From: Nothobranchius furzeri
Lineage: Eukaryota; Chordata; Actinopteri; Cyprinodontiformes; Nothobranchiidae
Assembly: GCF_043380555.1 (NCBI RefSeq)
Contig: NC_091758.1
Span: forward strand, 15,675,400 to 15,739,399
DNA: 64,000 nt
Direction: 5' to 3'
Shown here: positions 10,101 to 21,835 of the stretch, piece by piece
How the letters are laid out: the number at the start of each line of letters is the position of its first letter
Numbering within the stretch: position 1 is the stretch's first letter
Notes under the pieces: model-generated
The model's input: the letters and a program-made list of their open reading frames with translations, nothing else
What the model was told of the DNA's origin: nothing
The model's database searches: none
Made by a program: the position numbers and the translations under genes

Positions 10101-11115
10101 TTATTCGAAGGTTATAGGATGCAGAAACCATTTTGTTGTTTCTGTTTCCTCTGAGTCTGTTTTTGAATGTTTAGCTGGAGGTTCCTCAAAGTCCTTTGTA
10201 ATATTTAAGGAATTTTCTCCATGGATCTGAGAGGCAGAAGAATCAGATACAGATTGACAGTCTGATCTCTTACGCTTCCTGGTTGGAGAGTTTGATGTTG
10301 TGGCAGAACTTGCATCAATTTGTGGTTTGCTGTTATTGAAGTCGTCTAATGGAGCTAATGTATCAGCTAAACCTTCGCTGATTTCACTAAAATCTTTCTG
10401 AAAATGTAGAAGATAAGGCTGGTGTGTCAGCTCTGATTCAAGGAGCTGGGATTCCAGCCTGACCTCCCCTGAGGTAGGACCCTGTGCTTCCTGTGGGTCA
10501 AACTTCAGGCTCCTTTCGTTAGTCAGGACAATGCTGTTCGCTTTCTGATTTTCCATTACCATCTGCCGTTTGACAGCCTTTCTGTTGGGCTGTTTAGACC
10601 CTGTGTTTGTAGAGTCCTGCACATCGTTCCTCTGCTTATTGTGGTCCTGTGCGTCTTGCAGCGTGGAACACGTTTCAGCCTCTCCTTTATGGAAATCCTC
10701 TGCTTCCAGTAGCAACTTGTTGAGGTGTCTCATAGCTGCGTTTAGCTCATTCTGCAGCCTGGACTCACTTTCAGTTTTAATGTGAAGATTTTCCTCTAAG
10801 CTCTTACAAGAAGCCAGTAAATTCTCTTTTTCTTGGTTCAAATTTTGAGTCTCGTCTTGTCTTTCCCACTTTTCTTGAACTAGTTTGCAGTGTAACCTCA
10901 AAGTCCGATCTTCAGACTTACGATATTTGTCCTCCATAATTTTGGTAGCCTCCACTTGTGCAGAAAGTGCTTCTTTAAGGGACTGAATTTCTGCACTCTG
11001 CCGCTAATTCAGAAGTGACAGTTCAGTGTTTTTGGACCGAAGGATTTTGTTATCAGATTGCTCCTTTTCCAAAGATTGTCCAATTTTCTGGCATTTAACC
11101 TCCAATTTGACGCCT
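10101..11115 (-). pseudogene. Coiled-coil protein ORF with an in-frame stop, family not recognised
   Basis: The minus strand is open from 10955 to 10101 (284 codons). It continues in the same frame upstream to about 11115 through one stop (a TAG near 11003), where the reading is KCQKIGQSLEKEQSDNKILR. The N-terminal two thirds is heptad-rich (E, K, L, Q). The C-terminal part is Ser/Thr/Pro-rich with a basic patch PTRKRKRSD that could be a nuclear signal. I do not recognise the family. It could be the last exon of a host centrosomal or chromatin coiled-coil gene, or a processed copy. The internal stop and duplicated 3' end favour a pseudogene. Confidence 0.45.
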
Positions 11116-11119
11116 CCAA

Positions 11120-12117
11120 TCCAAGGGTCACATCATTTATTTATTTTCACATATTTCCTATTTCCATCATCACTGATTCCTGCTGTTGGGCGTTTTTATT
11201 TAACATAAACATTTGAGCTTATTATCAGCAGATCACTTTCATGGCTAAAACATTCCCAATCAACTTCTACTGATCCCAAGTACAGGGAAAAAACTTTCTT
11301 TTGCAAAAAAAAAAAAGAGATAATATTTTAATAAAGTGCGAGTGGTCATTAATGTCTCGAGGAAGCGCTGAGAAGAGACCCGAGTAATGTCCACATCTGG
11401 TGTCACGCTTGTGGAAAAGCATGGGTCTGTTTTCTTAATCATTCATGTCATTTATAAATAAAACCCATGTTACCCACCATGAGGGATTTTTACATTTTCT
11501 CTAAACTTAATATGAAATCAAACTACTCTATTATAGCAAATAGATATTTTGTTTTGTCGTCGTCTTAATCAGTAAAATAACCTCAAAGTGTGCTGGTTTT
11601 GTTTTGCTAACAATGAATAGCTGAAGAGAAGAATAATTTCTATGTACATTATCTCCTAATTCTTTTGCATTTTTAGCAAACTCGATATAAAAAAAAATTC
11701 AATAAACCAAACATGCAAATAAAATCTTTAAAAGATAATTTAAAAGGTCTTTCCTTGGATAAACATTCATTTGATTGGAATGGTTCATAGTAATTAATTC
11801 ACTTGCAAAAAATATCCAAGTTTGCTTTTCCTATGATACTGACTGGCGCCACCTATGCTCCAAAAAGTGCTTTACAACACACCTAGGTCATCTGAGTACA
11901 TAATTTTTAACAGAAAGTGTTGTTAAAGTCCTTAGAAAAATATTATTAATAATTCAGAGCATAGTTAATGCTGGAGAGAAAGAGAAGCACTTATTAAAGC
12001 CGCCACTAAGATATTGTCGAGGCAATTTGGGTGAAATCTTAGCATTTCAGAGCCAGAAAAGAAACAAAACAAATAAATTCAATTAGCAGCAACATAATTA
12101 TTATTATGAATGTGATG
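11120..12117. other. Unassigned AT-rich sequence
   Basis: I see no convincing ORF, RNA gene or transposon terminus here. Short A and T runs and scattered stops in all frames suggest neutral intergenic sequence or old decayed repeats. Confidence 0.4.
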
Positions 12118-12122
12118 GATGG

Positions 12123-13148
12123 TGTTACACCCCTCTGTGGGCTCAGCTAGGAAGGTGAGGGGAATAAACATAAGATGGACCAGTATAACGAAAAGTGACC
12201 CTCGTTGGGGAGAAAAAGGCTTGACCAAGCAAAACCAAACTCAAAGTGTCCTTGTATTTTCAAAGGTTTTATTACAAAAAAAAAGGAACCAAAAGAAGGG
12301 CCAAAAAAACCCTTACCTAGGACTTGACTAAGTTAACCTTAATTAACTGAAAATGACGGGAGGACCAACCACTCCTAAAATTAATCTCCTTTATTTAAAA
12401 AGGGAATGAAACTCAAAAGGGGAAAAATCCCACCCTTCAATTAAATAAGGTTTGTCTGAAAGACAAAACCAAATACTAAATTAACTAAAGTTGCCAAAAC
12501 AACTTAAATAGCTCAGGAAACTGAGACTTCAAAAGGGGAAAACCCCACCTGGTAATTTACCCACAAGGTGGTCTAGCAGACACACCAAAACCCAAAATTT
12601 ACCAGTTAACTCAAAATAATGTCCCAAACACTCAAAATGCTCTAAAGTCACAAAGACAAGCTGGTTTACACCACAAAACCCAGGAAACCACCAACGGGGA
12701 GAGAACACACGTTGCCTCTGCAACCACAAACATTTCTCTCCCCTGATGAGCTCCAGCTGGCCGCTTTTAAAGAGCCAGTTGATGAGATGAAAAGTCCCAG
12801 CTGGCCGTGACTGCCGCTCCGGCGCTGTCCATGGTCCTGAATGAAGGACAGCATCCCAAGGCGTAGCTGTCCGTGGTGCTGCGCTGCTGCACAGGGAACG
12901 GCGCGCAGCACACCACTGGTCTTCAAAACGGCGGCGGCCGTAACATCCCCACCCTTAAAAGAAAAAAGGGGGGGGTGAGACAAAGAATCAAAACCATACC
13001 TAAAGTAAGACACCACCATCTTTTTTCTTAAAAACCAAGATACATTAAAACTTAACAGTATCCTCCATTTACACAACCAGGGCATCCCACTGACTGCCTA
13101 TGGGGGAGCTTCTCTAACTCAACCCTCACTCTTCATGCGGCCGTAACA
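12123..13148 (-). mobile_element. Internally deleted LTR retroelement with 5-bp TSD GATGG
   Basis: On the minus strand a complete LTR runs 12944 to 12123 (TGTTACGG...GTGTAACA), preceded by a purine-rich tract AAGGGTGGGGA. At the far right the element starts again with TGTTACGGCCGC (13148-13137) and then goes directly into internal sequence. GATGG flanks both sides (12118-12122 and 13149-13153). It therefore inserted intact and later lost nearly all of its 5' LTR and coding region. The 12-bp TGTTACGGCCGC shared by both LTR starts marks the retained piece. Superfamily not determined. Confidence 0.7.
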
Positions 13149-13154
13149 GATGGA

Positions 13155-15185
13155 ATAACAGAAACTTTCAGTTAAATTTGTGAATTAGTCCAAAAACAAT
13201 ATAGTTAAATCTTACCTGCATTCTAAATAAATACCGTTAGGTGAAAACATCAGTAGGCATTGAGTTATTGATAAAATCCCTAACAGCCAGAATGGAAGAA
13301 GAGCATGCTGGGTCATCCTGGACCTGAGCCTGTTCTGTGTATTTACCTACAGGATGCAATAAATGTCTACAAGGCTGAGTTTGGACCATTACATCTAAAA
13401 GAAAACATACAATCAGTGATTTTTTTAAATTGTTTACATTAATATACAAATTTTCTACGTATTAACCTCACAGCAAATAAGTAGAACAATATAATAAACA
13501 GGCTTTAGTAGTTAAACAGGCGTTGTGCACACAGGTGCTTTGTGTCTCGGTGCTGGTGGTATCTAGGTCTCAGAGTTCCTGTCCTCCTGCCGTCTTCTGT
13601 TGTCCTCAGGATACGGATTGATGTTTCCTGATGATGAGGGAGGGGCAGTATGTGGGCTTCAAACTGGTCCTGGATAACAGTGGGAGACCTCCGTTTTCTC
13701 TGAGACCAGAGGGTTGGTGAGATGCAGATCTTCTCTACCTCATCTAGAAACGGAGTTGGTTCAGGGAAAACTTTTCCAAAGACCAGTTCCATGATGTCAT
13801 CGCCATATTCTGCAATGATAGACGATAACTTTAATGACATATTTTGTTTACAAGCAGCTTTAGGAAAGTTGTTTCTTTAGCTTTCATGTTTATAGTCCCG
13901 TTTGTGTTTGTTCACAAGTTCACTTTGCTGCAGTGACTTCATATTCTTACAAATGTAATAAAATAGTGACACTAAAATTATACAAATGATTCCTTATGAA
14001 AGGAAGCTCATTAGAGAGCAGCGCAGACAGACTTACTACATGCTGCAGCTGTTTTTGTAGGCCAGCTGCTGCTGAATTTGGGGAAAGTTATTCTGCACAC
14101 ATCCAGATCAGATGGTCGATTACAGAAAAAAATGTAATTCAATAATTTCTAAACAGACTAAACAAGTAAAACATCAAATAAATCACTCTGCTGTCATCAG
14201 ACGGAGTGATTCAGGGGGTGAGGTGTTCTTAATGATGAGGGTGGCTGAGGTGTGTCATCACTCACTTTGGTCTGGTCCAGACCGTCTCTTTACTGGTGAG
14301 TCTCCTTCCTCAGTAGGTCACGTGAAGCGCCAACATCTGAACGTTCTGTGTTCCTTAGAGGAGAAGAAAAGTAACATTAGCAAGCTGGCTAAATTATTTT
14401 TTACTAGCATCTCAAGGACTTGGAGAAGCAGATCTTCACGTACCTAAACATCAGACCAGTTTGTCCCAGCTGAGCTCATCAGGGCTTTAGTCTGACAGCC
14501 TGTCAGTGAAACACGGCTCCAGCCTTCTGGATGTGGACTCTAAAAAGCAAAGGAGCATTTTTACTTTTGTTTTAATTATTTTACAGCCGATTTTATCAGC
14601 TTTCCGACGCTCACGCTCATACAGACGGTGAGCTTTGCTGCGTCTGACTGATGCAGAGTTAGTTTTTATATCTGCAGTGAGACAAAAAACTAACCTCACT
14701 TCACTCAGAGATCGTTCTTTAAAACTCTATTAAATCCACTGTGTTGACGCACTTTAATGACTTTGTCACGCTGCATTTTAGCTGATATGGGACTTTATTT
14801 ACTGGATGCTAAGATTACATCACACTCATGTAGAATAACACACAGGCTCTCTGCTGTTACAATCAGTGGGAGGTTATCATCTGGTGTAAAAGAAGGCGTT
14901 GATCAGAAATCACGTTTTATTCCACGAAAATCAGCCAAATCCACATTAATCTGGGTGCTAACTTTACTAGCATACTGTGCTAGCGATAGCAAGCCGGATG
15001 CTAACGCTTTAGTGCTGCTAATGCCCGTAAATCTAAATGAAAGTTTGTCGACATTTTAGAGTGATATGAAGCTTACCGCTCTGCTGCTGTGTCCCGGTGC
15101 TGTCACATTCAGATAAAAATGACTCCTTTTAGATAGATGAAGCCCTCAGTACTTAGCCACTAGCCTGGAGACAGAACGAACGAAC
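13155..15185 (-). other. Unassigned region with weak minus-strand exon-like ORFs
   Basis: Minus-strand open stretches occur at 13830-13505 (EYGDDIMELVFGKVFPEP..., preceded by a plausible acceptor TCATTGCAG), 13390-13255 (preceded by TTTTAG) and 14699-14487. None matches a family I know, and splice phases do not form a clear gene. It lies downstream of the P450 fragment, where the missing P450 exons would be expected, but no haem-binding motif is seen. Confidence 0.2.
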
Positions 15186-15188
15186 CAC

Positions 15189-15195
15189 ACGCACG

Positions 15196-15248
<53 letters not shown>
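15189..15248. repeat. (CG)n/(CA)n microsatellite
   Basis: A short CACGCGCGCG run continues directly into about 22 CA units. It has Z-DNA-type alternating purine-pyrimidine composition. Confidence 0.9.
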
Positions 15249-15255
<7 letters not shown>

Positions 15256-15299
15256 ACTTTTTCTTCTGTGTTTTTTTAGCAGTAGTGTCATCAGCTCCT

Positions 15300-15690
15300 G
15301 GGTTTAAATACTGCCACACCACCCTTTCCTTAAAACGAGCAACAGTTTTGAGCTGTGTGTGGCTAAAATAACCAGACATTCTGCATTTTTCCAATAGGAC
15401 TACAAAAAATCTTAGCGAGAAGAAAAAATGGCGGATTGGCTCTGTGTTTAGCCGAGGGCCATTACCATATTTGGTAGTTATCCTGATGAAATAAATTACT
15501 GATGTAATAGATAATGTGAAAAACTGAACGGGTGGACAAATATGCCCAAAACTTAATTATTAAATATCTAAATAGCAACTCCAGTGAATAATATAAGCCT
15601 TTTTGCTCACTTAGACACTTAAAATGTGAAACACACTGTGTTAATGGATAAAAAAGTGGGTTTTTCATGTTATGTCTCCTTTAAACCAAC
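15300..15690 (-). mobile_element. Probable TTAA-type MITE fragment
   Basis: The minus strand begins at about 15687 with TTTAAAGGAGACATAACATG, close to the 'TTAAAGGAGACAT' start of a common fish TTAA-target MITE family. The opposite terminus was not found. It sits immediately downstream of the last recognisable P450 exon. Confidence 0.35.
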
Positions 15691-15742
15691 AAATTGACAC
15701 AAAACTACAAAGAAAGATGAGATTCAAGCAAAACAAACTCGC

Positions 15743-18700
15743 ATGTCTTGTGAAGAACTCATCCACCTCCTCTTGGACTTTGCGCTGACATTCAGGATGG
15801 AGGGCCAGCAGGTAGCAGGTGAAGGCTAACGTGTTGCTGCTGGTTTCATAACCTGCCAAGAGGAAGACGAAGGCCTGACCCACAATCTCCTCCTCAGTTA
15901 TCATCTTTTTCTGTGGCCGCTTTGTGGGTGACTCCTCTGGGCGAGGATGGCTGTTTTCCAGCTCCGAGGCTGATGGTTGTGTCTGCTGACTCCTGTGATC
16001 GTTCTCATCAGTCTGTTTTTCTGTGTTGAAGTGCTCCAAGGAGGCAATATCCTGGCCTGTTCGAGCGTCTAACATCAGCTGAAGGAAATCTCGACGCCTC
16101 TGTAAAATATTCAAGTAGAATTACCAGCATATAAATGGAAGATATTTTATTAAGATCATTTAATGACACTTACCTGATGAGGAGGCTGCTCCTCTCTTTG
16201 CTTTATGATCCTCTGAATGATGTTGATAAAGAAACCGTTCATTTGGTCTCGCCTTTTATTTGGGAGGAATCTTGCAAGAGGGGAGAAGATGGCAGGAAAA
16301 GCAACTGCACAGACGCAAACAAAGATGTTGTACTTCCGAAAAGGTCAGATACAAATTTACACACACATACACACACAAATAAATGACATACTTAAAAATA
16401 ACATGAGAGGTCTGAAGAAGGAGAAGGAAAAAAACTGCTGGGCGTGGCGGACAAACGGGTCGTCTGGGTTGTTCTGTGAATCCACCTAGTTGCCAAAAGC
16501 AACACTGGCAATAACGTCCATAGTGAAGCAGCCAAAACACCTGAAAAAACGTCAAATCCCAATAAAAGATACTGAAAAGTTAATTTATTTATTACCTATG
16601 TCGACTCTGACGTTACCTATGGATGTCGAAGGCCTCTCCTGACTCGGCGTGGACATTCAGGTTGTTCATCAGTGCATCAGCAGCTGTGTTGATGAGGGGA
16701 GCCATCTGCGGGAGAAACACTAAATTTATCCCGAGCTATCGGAGGATACAACAATAAACTAATCCTTTTTAAATGAGCCACTGATCAAATGTACGCATCT
16801 GAAGTACGTACACAAAAATGATCACAAAAAGCAACTGTAATGATTTAAATTACATGTTATTTAATAAGCCATAAGATGTAGGATTCCAGAGCAAATATGA
16901 AATCCACCTTATGGATCTGTGAGGTTATTTTAAACCGGATGATTAGATGACAGCTTCGTATTCACTCAGACAACAGAAGAGAGAGAGTCGAGTTTAAAAG
17001 TTAGGAATTTTATTACTAACAAATTAAAACTAGACTAACTTTAAACACTAAATGTATGGTGTAACTAAGGTGGATGAGACGGTGAATGGGGTGAGGTGTA
17101 ATGTTGCTCAGAACCAGCAAATTCGAAGAAGCGATTAGTTCTGATGGGAACTGAAGGTGATGTCTTCGCGTTAAGCTTTGGAGATTCATAAACACATTCA
17201 ACGCCATTTTGTCGGCCTACATACCCAGAGCAGAAGTCCCCGTTAGATCAGGAATGTCGAGGTCCAGCTCGACCTTTTCTGGAACTGAAGCCGGTAGGAA
17301 AAGCAGCGGTTGCCGACCAGTCCAGTCTGTGAGATACTTCTGGGTCACGACAATTTTGTTGGGGTCTGGTGAGACCCAAACCTGGGTCGTGATGGTTCAG
17401 CTTTTATTCTGAAAGGAACCGTTGCGTGGTTGGTAAAATGCAACAGATTTATCCAGCTTGTCATTGGTTCTTTCGGTTGAAGAGGAAAGTTACGGATTGG
17501 CCACTGCGACAACTTCTCTAGAACGCTTTGAACTGGCGTTTGAGATGACGTGGGCAGTTTTACACTTCGGATGTTTTGGTTTATGGTCGAAAGAAAAACA
17601 CAGATTTACCAAGCACCACCAAAACCACGCCTCCGTCAGATCTGTCAGATTCTGATTGGATCAGTAAAACAATGCATCATGTCTTTTAACGCTACGTGAG
17701 ATCAGTCCTAGTGGAAACATTTAAAGTCATATTACTTTTATATTCTATAGGATTATAATAAAGTAATTAATATTTTGATTTAACAGATCGGTCACATCTT
17801 ATTTATTGACTAACACTTTACTTGATTAGCTTTATTAAAATAGAGTTCTTTGATTAATTAAAAGAAAAGAGTTCATTCTTCTGTTGAGCTGAAAAGAAGC
17901 AGGTTAGAAGCAAATGCATGAGACCTTGAGGCCATATCTCATGCAGACTAGTCCTGTGCAGAGGAGAGGGGGAAACAGTCATTTCATTCTGTTACACAAC
18001 TTTAGAACCAGATCATGCACAACAAAAGGATCGGTAAAACCTTTACAGCTAAAATGTAGTGCATATTTTAGGATATAAATATAAAAAGTAATAGTTGTGA
18101 TTCTTGAGTTCAGTAAAAATTATGAACTAAATGAAATGTAATCAACTGAACTAGGATCTTTGTCCTTTCTTAACCTGAGCGGAGTCTCACTTCTTTCATC
18201 TTTGCAGCACTAAAGGATGGAGTCAGGATGCTCCGAACTCTTTTCCACTGTTCATTCCTCAACATGTGCAGAGAATCTGTCGTGGGCTTGGTGGCAAAGC
18301 GAAATTTCTGCACAGAACACCAGGAGAAATTAAACTGAAGCTTGTTTTAGATGCATGAACAGCAGCAGTAATCGGCTGATGCGCTCACAATTCTGTTGGT
18401 GAAGTTGCTGAAGTCTTTAACCATCACTTGTCTGAGCATATCGGGATCTGCTATCACCACCACGGGTCTCCGGCCCAAATAATACCTGAGAAGTTCATCT
18501 GTGTCAGAAGTGACTCTTCTATTAGAAACTGGTGTAAAACGTATTTTTCTCTTACCCACAAACTCTGCCGTGTGTGTTTATGATATCAGTGAGAGGTTTG
18601 AAAAAACCCTGAAAAGGACGGACAAAATGCATTTTAGAGACACAAATCTAAAAATGATCAGAACAGACAAAATAAGGTTACAGTAAAAAGATCATGACAG

Positions 18701-19173
18701 TATCAAATCTGCATCTGGCAATAAGAAAAAATAGATAACATAATGATAGCTATACATTTTCTTTCCTTCCTTTGAGGGGATATTACCTCACGAAACATGA
18801 AAATGTTGCCAAAAAACGGCACTGGCTTTGGATGTTTGATTCCATGACGAGAGAGGACCGAGAAGGGATAGACTGAATACCTGCAGACAAAAAAGCAAAA
18901 GAATATTGGAGGATTATACCTAAAAAGTGGAAGAGAACAAATATTAAAGTGTATTTCTCCTTTTTGTTTGGAGCTGCTGTCTGTCTTTGCCAGGACGCTT
19001 GTGTTTAGCTATTATAAATCACAGAGTTTTAACACAAAAGTCTTGGCAATAGCTTACCAGTAAAAAAGGCAAAGGAAAACAAGAAGCAAGGTGAGTGTCA
19101 CAGAAGTTCTACTGAATTCCACGTTGAACAGGCTCAGAAAGCCACCTGCAGTTTCCTCCATGGTGGAAAACAT
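15743..19173 (-). pseudogene. tbxas1: Thromboxane A synthase-like cytochrome P450 (CYP5A1), exons 1-9, broken
   Basis: TBXAS1 is an ER-bound P450 that converts prostaglandin H2 to thromboxane A2. Exons on the minus strand, each with AG acceptor and GT donor unless noted: 19173-19058 (Met, hydrophobic anchor TLLLVFLCLFYW), 18880-18787, 18608-18556, 18485-18389 (DFSNFTNRI), 18307-18191, 16705-16617, 16540-16392, 16304-16174 and 16099-15743 (I-helix LLAGYETSSNTLA). Phases agree across every junction, about 401 codons. Exon 7 has an in-frame TAG at 16488-16486, and exon 9 ends at a GC rather than GT donor. The exons encoding the ExxR helix and haem-binding cysteine loop are not found in the remaining 15.7 kb on this strand. 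Assignment to CYP5A rather than CYP3A rests on IVGQAFVFL and DFSNFTNR. I infer a recently broken gene; an assembly fault is possible. Confidence 0.85.
16836..17996 (-). mobile_element. Solo LTR in P450 intron 5, TSD CAAC
   Basis: TGTAATGA...CTGTTACA boundaries are flanked by CAAC on both sides (16832-16835 and 17997-18000). The length is 1161 bp and there is no coding content. On the minus strand there is an AATAAAGC signal within the LTR, so the likely transcription sense is the same as the P450. A diverged copy lies at 54443-55805. The 4-bp TSD and TG/CA ends fit an endogenous-retrovirus or Gypsy LTR left by recombination between two LTRs. Confidence 0.7.
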
Positions 19174-19282
19174 GCCTCAGTTCTTTAGGATCAAAGTTAG
19201 GAGATCCCTGTGGACAACAAACAGTAATGCTTATTAATGTGTAAGCAAATATTTGTGTTTAACAAGCTAATTTATTGAGGTG

Positions 19283-20044
19283 CTGAAAAAAATCGACAAG
19301 TCTGAATCGGGATTCTTATTTATAAAGATTCAGAATCAATTCCAGGAACTCAAATGCTTGGCATGTTACAGGTTTCAGATGCACTTCTGTATGTTTATTT
19401 GGTCTTTAGGAGAGTTAGTATTCCATTTACTTTTGCGGTCCCATAAATTGGGATGATTTATTTTTGAATCTGCTCATAAGTGGGGACTAGAATGTATTTT
19501 TTTTCCATACTCAGAAATTTTATTTTCTAAGTTGATAAGTGAGTACTCAGGATTACTCGTGTTTATTTGAAGTTATTGATAAATGAGAGAAAACATTTTC
19601 CTTTGTAAGAAATCTAAGGCACTTTTTTTAAACAGGTTGAGAACTCAAATGTTAAACTTGTTTCCACACATACTTAAAAAGTATTTGACTGTATTACTTT
19701 CAAAGCTACTGTTAGGTAACTAAAGATTTGTTATATTTTACAAGGTAAGCAAAAATAAATGTTGCCTTTTGGTCAAAAGATTGTTTCTGTTTACAGTTTT
19801 AGAATCACTTTAGTTTACCTTGTAAATTAGCTTTTTTTTACATGACCAGTTTAAAGTAAAATAAAATAAAAATTCCCATAGCATTAACTAACTTGCACAA
19901 CAAAGTAGTTAATCCTGGAACTGACACTCTTTGTTAATATTGATTGTGAATCGATTTAATCGAGAATCGATTCTGAATCGAATCGGTACCCCAAGAATCG
20001 GAATCTAATCAAATCGTGAGTTGCTCGGAGATTCTCATCCCTAC
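19283..20044. mobile_element. Probable hAT-like MITE rich in ATTCAGAATC motifs
   Basis: The right end, read on the minus strand from 20044, is TAGGGATGAGAATCTCCGAG and is followed by repeated GATTCTGAATCGATT motifs. The left end has matching inverted motifs (GAATCGGGATTC, AGATTCAGAATCAATTCC). No ORF. The TSD was not confirmed. Confidence 0.4.
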
Positions 20045-20940
20045 TAATTTAGCCCATAAAAATAGAATAAGCACTTAAAAGATTACATTTGTAACAAAAA
20101 CACATTTCAGTAATGTCCCATCTTGACCTGTTTGTGTCATTTTAACCAGAAAAATACGTTTAGTTGTTTCTCTGAGCAGTTTTTTTAATCCTTTTGTGTT
20201 TGTTCCTAACGGCCTCAGGGTGATTTTACTGGAACTCTCCAGCGTCATTGTTCACTTAGCCCAAATACCACATATTATGGGAAGAAAACGCGTTTTATTC
20301 AATATAAAACAAGCAGGATTTAAATTTTATGAAAGATTTATCTATCATAGTTTGTGTAAAAACTATTTGTAGCTAGCAGCTGCTACCATTTACTTATGCA
20401 TACCTGGAATGCAGCCTCTCCGCCCCTGATACGGCTGTTTTTTCTATATCAACTGTGCTCCATTTATATTTCAAAGGTCAAGTTTAACGAACCAAATGAA
20501 GCAAGTCCATAATAAAAAAAGTGCAGCCCCTAACGAAACTGCGTCCAAAGTAAATATTATGAAACTGGTTTCTTCTTCTTCTGCTCCTTTGGTCATAATC
20601 TATTTGTGTTCAATGCTGCCACCATGTGGCCAGAAGCGTAATGACATGGCAGACGTGATTTAAACCTCTCTTAACTAGTAGGCAGTTAATCTATGTATTA
20701 TGAATTATTTATAAAAAAAAATCTATATATTTTTTTCTATTGTACGTGCCTGTGTGCTTTACAGTTCAGATAGATGGCCTCTGACATAAAAACAAAATGC
20801 CACTGTTATTACATTTTTCAAAACATTTATCCTTTTACAGCACGTGGGTTTTTGGCACACATCATTATATGAAATACTTTTTATAGCTCAGAAAGTTTTT
20901 TATACACAGAAAAAACAATATGTTATTTTAAGGTGCTTTA
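20045..20940. other. Unassigned sequence
   Basis: I see no gene, RNA or clear transposon terminus in this AT-rich stretch. Confidence 0.4.
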
Positions 20941-20942
20941 CT

Positions 20943-21220
20943 TAATAATAATAATAATAATAATAATAAATCATAACAAATAATAATAATACATTTTATT
21001 TAACAGCGCCTTTCAGGACACCCAAGGACAATTTACAACAATGGTGAAAAATAATAAAACAAGATAAACAGTACAGAAATGTGTAAAAACACTAGGATGC
21101 TACAAATTAAAACAATGAATTAAAACTATGTGGTAAACGCCTGTGTGAAGAGGTGGGTTTTGAGTTTTGATTTAAAAAGTGCGAGAGAGTGAGTGGTGCA
21201 AAGTACAATAGATCTTACTT
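20943..21220. repeat. (AAT)n microsatellite followed by a teleost interspersed repeat
   Basis: The AAT run (20943-20993, with one interruption) leads into ACATTTTATTTAACAGCGCC and a 'TTTCAGGACACCCAAGGACA' block. That is a common fish repeat composition in which the microsatellite forms one end. The family could not be assigned. Confidence 0.45.
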
Positions 21221-21431
21221 GATCTATTGTGGGTTTTACTCAATGCCTGAGGCTGTTCCACACTCCTAAACTGTAGGTGAAACTCTAAACTCTTACCATA
21301 AAACACAGGAGTCTAAACTAAAACATGCATCAGGCTAAACTAAAACAAAAAACATTTTATTTTTAAAAACACTTCATTTAGATTTTACCATGTTATCAAA
21401 ATCTCAACAATGACTTGGTAATGTGATTAGG

Positions 21432-21745
21432 ACTGGGGCAGCAGTCGCTCAGGTGGTAGAGCGGGTTGCCTCATGATCGGAGGGCCATGGGTTCGATTCC
21501 AGCTCCCACCAGAGGCATTCCGCTGTTGTGTCCTTGGGCAAGACACTTCACCCAACTTGCCTGCATTGGTGGTGGTCAGAGGGGCCTACGGCGCCAAATG
21601 GCAGCCTGGCCTCTGTCAGACCGTTCCAGGACGGCCGTGGCTACAAAGTAGCTCACCATCACTAGCAGTGTGTGAATGTGAGAGTTCACGCAAGCGTCTT
21701 TGAGAGTCCTAATAAAGCGAAATATAAGTTTGATTATTATTATTA
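21432..21745 (+). mobile_element. tRNA-derived teleost SINE (copy 2)
   Basis: The head carries A-box-like TCGCTCAGGTGGTAGAGCG and B box GGTTCGATTCC. The body includes TGTCCTTGGGCAAGACACTT and GGTGGTGGTCAGAGGGGCC. The 3' end is AATAAAGCGAAATATAAG followed by an (ATT)n tail. This is the most complete of the four copies. The head looks like a tRNA but folds into a SINE promoter, not a functional tRNA gene. Confidence 0.75.
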
Positions 21746-21835
21746 TTAGGAAAACACGCGCTTTTCTCATTTTGTTTAATTGGTCTTTGGCATCCTCTAG
21801 TGATTGCAAGCTAGAACTACACTTTTACAGTGGGT

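Noticed and set aside
14112..15059. Plus-strand ORFs as a host gene
   Set aside because: No domain, no consistent splice sites, and TTAGC/GCTAGC-rich non-coding look.
21432..21505. tRNA gene
   Set aside because: A and B boxes are present, but the sequence continues into a SINE body repeated elsewhere in the window, with no matching acceptor stem.
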